51,255 nucleotides of DNA. Origin: Saksenaea vasiformis B4078. Lineage: Eukaryota; Mucoromycota; Mucoromycetes; Mucorales; Saksenaeaceae. The DNA lies in contig JNDT01001755.1 of NCBI GenBank assembly GCA_000697055.1, positions 1 to 51,255 of the forward strand, read 5' to 3'. The translations under genes and the position numbers were made by a program. The notes under the pieces were generated by a model. The model was not told where the DNA came from. It searched no databases and saw only the letters and a program-made list of their open reading frames with translations. This document shows, one piece after another, positions 48,743-51,255 of the stretch (position 1 is the first letter of the stretch; the number at the start of each line of letters is the position of its first letter).

Positions 48743-50440
48743 TTATAACCTACCATGAGAACGGAATAGTCTGTCTATACCCTCCTTGATCGGATCAGCT
48801 TCAGGAACGCTGGAAGGCGACCTGGCATTGGCCGCCATCCCTGCTCGTCGGGCATTTACCGCACTCTCTGCCTTGGCCTGCTGGCTCTCAGGACAGTGGT
48901 GTCGGGGATACCAGGGTCTCTTGCAGAATTGACAATTCTTTTTATCGGAGGGTGGCTGCCGTTTTACTGGAGGCTTGCGCCGTGGCGCCTGTTTCTTTCC
49001 GTTTCTATGAGTTTCTTTGCGTACTTGCCTTTGCTTCTTGGGCTTAGGTTGGCTTTCCTCATCAGAGGACTCTTGGAAGTCCATTGTAGAAAACACCGAG
49101 CTGACCATCTGATACACACGTGCGACATTGAGGGAAGGCTGTGGCGATGGTGCAGACGCTTGTGCCATGCGCAATCCTAGGTATAAGGACTTGCTGGTGG
49201 TGAGCGAATTTAACAGGGTCGATCCTAAACGGACACTGTCAGCAACATTCGCATCACGCATCACCTTCCGGAATTCTTCCAAATACTGTAAAGGATGTTG
49301 ACCACGCTTCAATTTCATCGTATATAGCTTGGTCATAAGCGAAGTATTAACGTCGACGTTATCAAATTTGTTCCGCAGGATGACCTTTGCTTGTTCCCAC
49401 GTATAACCTCGGCCGTACATCTCTGCACAAAACCACGCTAACTGGACGTTGAGAAACGATCTGAGGATGCATTGTTCCCAGTTTTCATCAAGGTTGAGAC
49501 TATGTCGTAGCAGCACCACTTCGAACTTGAACAAAAATTCGTTTACAGAGTAAAATGCTTCTTTGTGTTCTAAAAGAACATTATCCTTGAACTGGAATAC
49601 TGGAATTTCCGTCCATACGCTTTCGAGCTGACCGATCTGAGGATCATGACGTGCTTTCAATATCTCCAAGGTTTTTGAGTGCTCTTCCAGAGTACGTCGG
49701 GTAGCAGCGATCGCTTGGGAGCAGCTTTCACGCACATGCATAGGTGCTTTCTGCATCAGTAAGTCGTGAGACTCGCCAAGTAACTTTATCAGCTCCTGTT
49801 GACTTAACCTAACAAGCTCATAGGCCAAGTCTTCAGCTTCCTTAATGCCCGACTCAAAAGTATCAGAGCATGCAGGGATGGTTTCCAGCTTTGCAATATC
49901 TTCGTTTGTTGTTTCAGTAGCATTTTGAACAGGTGGTGGAACTGAACGTAGGCCAGTAGATTCTGGCTGGAGAGCAGTGGAGGTCACGGGAAGATGGTTA
50001 ATTTCCACGTTCGTGCCGAACTCGCTTTTGGTTTCTACGTCGGTTTGAGCAGGGAGCTGATTGAAATGTGCGACAGCAGATTCTGACTGAATGGCATCTG
50101 AGGACATGGGAACAGGACTCGCTTCCACGTTTATCCCGATCTCATTTTTCGTCTGTGCGTCATTTTGAACAGGCTGTTGGTTGAAATCTGGGCCAACAAG
50201 TTCTGGCTGAGGAGCACTCGAAGATATGGAAGCAGTGCCAGGTTCCAGTCTCATGGTCACATCGTCTTCCATTTTTGTGCCATTGCGTACTGGAAATTTA
50301 TCGAAAACTGCTTCAGATACCGACTGTGGTACTGAATCCGAGGATGGTGAAGAAGCTACAGAAGCGTCCTCGGTGGCATTGGTGAAGAAAGAGGAGATCG
50401 TAGCGAATGTGGAATTAATGAGATTCGTGATGTTGGCCAT
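48743..50440 (-). CDS. Gag-like protein with four 40-residue repeats; no pol
   Basis: Intact single-exon frame of 565 residues from ATG 50440 (MANITNLINSTF). Residues about 46-199 are four tandem repeats with an exact 40-residue period. Conserved parts are FNQxPVQND, TKxE and a Pro/Ser tail. A helical segment (about 205-260) leads to a retrotransposon Gag domain (about 335-420: YTWEQAKVILRNKF, then KLKRGQHPLQYLEEF). A basic linker and one zinc knuckle (CQFCKRPWYPRHHC, about 503-516) follow. Gag proteins coat RNA in Ty3-like particles. No protease or polymerase follows and no LTRs are visible. It is therefore either a lone remnant that happens to be open, or a gene kept by the host. Open length over 1.7 kb in a region of broken elements favours recent origin or selection. 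Confidence 0.78.
   Translation of the reverse strand: MANITNLINSTFATISSFFTNATEDASVASSPSSDSVPQSVSEAVFDKFPVRNGTKMEDDVTMRLEPGTASISSSAPQPELVGPDFNQQPVQNDAQTKNEIGINVEASPVPMSSDAIQSESAVAHFNQLPAQTDVETKSEFGTNVEINHLPVTSTALQPESTGLRSVPPPVQNATETTNEDIAKLETIPACSDTFESGIKEAEDLAYELVRLSQQELIKLLGESHDLLMQKAPMHVRESCSQAIAATRRTLEEHSKTLEILKARHDPQIGQLESVWTEIPVFQFKDNVLLEHKEAFYSVNEFLFKFEVVLLRHSLNLDENWEQCILRSFLNVQLAWFCAEMYGRGYTWEQAKVILRNKFDNVDVNTSLMTKLYTMKLKRGQHPLQYLEEFRKVMRDANVADSVRLGSTLLNSLTTSKSLYLGLRMAQASAPSPQPSLNVARVYQMVSSVFSTMDFQESSDEESQPKPKKQRQVRKETHRNGKKQAPRRKPPVKRQPPSDKKNCQFCKRPWYPRHHCPESQQAKAESAVNARRAGMAANARSPSSVPEADPIKEGIDRLFRSHGRL
49844..50305 (-). repeat. 120-bp tandem repeat within the Gag-like gene
   Basis: Encodes the four 40-residue repeats. 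The FP/QP/LP/PP-V positions fall at residues 50, 90, 130 and 170, so units kept an exact in-frame length of 120 bp with no indels while diverging in sequence. Confidence 0.85.
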
Positions 50441-50773
50441 TGCGACGTTCAACAAGGAAAAGACTGATGTCTTCTGCGTGATATAGAGGTGAGGATCGTG
50501 GAGATCCTATATTACTTCTGCAGAAGTAAGTAACAGCGCACAACTGTGGCTTGCTATGGGTCGCGGCGTTCTAATTTCTAACATGGCAAATGTCATGCCA
50601 ACATTTCACCTTTACAAGTCTCAGTTCTCGGCGCTAGTAACAATTATCTCAAAGATCATAATACGATGCTCAGTTAACAGACATTTTAATGTATTTATGG
50701 ATGGATTTCAAGCGTCTGATCTTGTTAAAGGTACACACAGAAGACAAAGATTATTATGTCCAGGTGTTACCAT

Positions 50774-51255
50774 TAGGGGTCGGCAAAATATTCGTATATT
50801 CGTATTCGTTCGTATTCGTTCGTCTAAAGAATGAATACGAATAAGTATTTTAGTTTGACGAATGAATACGAATATTCGTTCGTCAGCTACGAACGAATAT
50901 GAATATGAAATTCATATTTGAATAGTTATTCGAATATTCGTAGCTTCATTCGAATAACAACGAATATTCTATACTCATTCGTCTCAATCGACTGTCATTG
51001 GAATTGCAGATGAACGCATTTCACTCTTTGCTTTTTTATTTAAAAAATATCTTTTCTTTAGTAGTTAGAAACTTAAAACCGGAAAGTTAAAGTAGAAGAC
51101 AAGTTTTCACAGCATTGCATAAGAATGTAACAGTAATGTATTGCTAGAAGTTTGCGTTTGTAATTGCTGGTCTTATAATTATTAATTGCGCAAAGTAGAC
51201 AATTGACAATCACTGAATCTTTTTGGCGTAGCGCGTTTCACAATACAATGTACTA
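50774..51255 (+). mobile_element. hAT-type terminus with ATTCG/CGAAT palindromic array
   Basis: At 50774 the sequence TAGGGGTCGGCAAA matches the consensus form of hAT terminal repeats (CAGGGNTCNNCAAA). It is followed to about 50990 by dense alternating ATTCGTATTCG and CGAATACGAAT words that can form many hairpins. Such subterminal repeats are common in hAT elements. The opposite terminus is not in the window, so the element is truncated or extends beyond 51255. No transposase frame is seen here. Confidence 0.6.

Noticed and set aside
48400..50800. LTRs flanking the Gag-like gene
   Set aside because: Compared both flanks by eye for direct repeats and TG...CA ends. None found.

Overview
The window reads as nuclear DNA of an early-diverging filamentous fungus, most likely Mucoromycota (Mucorales-like). 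Coding regions are cut by many 40-90 bp introns of GTAAG...TAG form. The gene set is fungal and includes VPS13, a Fun30-type SNF2 ATPase, cytochrome P450 reductase, an AAGAB/Irc6 homologue and acyl-CoA oxidase. The mobile content includes a zinc-knuckle Fanzor, a Helitron fragment, Tc1, MULE and hAT remnants, and a Crinkler (CRN) effector-type gene. No tRNA, rRNA or CRISPR array was found.

Layout. 1-7650 is an accessory, transposon-rich block. It holds a 306 bp inverted-repeat element, a decayed Tc1-like transposase N-terminus, a broken Fanzor nuclease gene (RuvC/zinc ribbon), a minus-strand Helitron Rep/helicase fragment, and a CRN gene with a P-loop NTPase effector domain broken by one in-frame stop. 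9272-13545 is a compact housekeeping block: a DapA-family aldolase, NADPH-cytochrome P450 reductase, and a convergent mitochondrial OXLD1-like gene with a 15-nt micro-exon. 13780-16620 is gene-poor, with a degenerate 38-bp minisatellite and a MULE remnant.

16967-36800 is a conserved block: Fun30 (plus), a VPS13 gene of about 11.3 kb (minus, convergent with Fun30), a WDR44-like WD40 protein (plus) and an Ngl2-like exonuclease/phosphatase-fold nuclease (minus). 37074-44260 is again accessory: a dead Tc1 copy with 27-bp terminal repeats, a possible small spliced gene, a GC-richer stretch without recognisable genes (41.4-43.4 kb), a 12-bp tandem repeat, and a (TA)n microsatellite. 44378-48197 carries AAGAB/Irc6 (plus) convergent with peroxisomal acyl-CoA oxidase (minus). 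The right end holds a solitary Gag-like ORF with four 40-residue repeats and no pol, then an hAT-type terminus followed by a dense ATTCG/CGAAT palindromic array.

The intact genes do not form one pathway. Themes are membrane and lipid biology (VPS13 lipid transfer, P450 reductase, beta-oxidation, clathrin-adaptor assembly), mitochondria and chromatin. The unusual biology is in the accessory blocks: a CRN NTPase one stop codon from being open, a Fanzor with both later RuvC acidic positions changed, and the repeat-bearing Gag-like gene.
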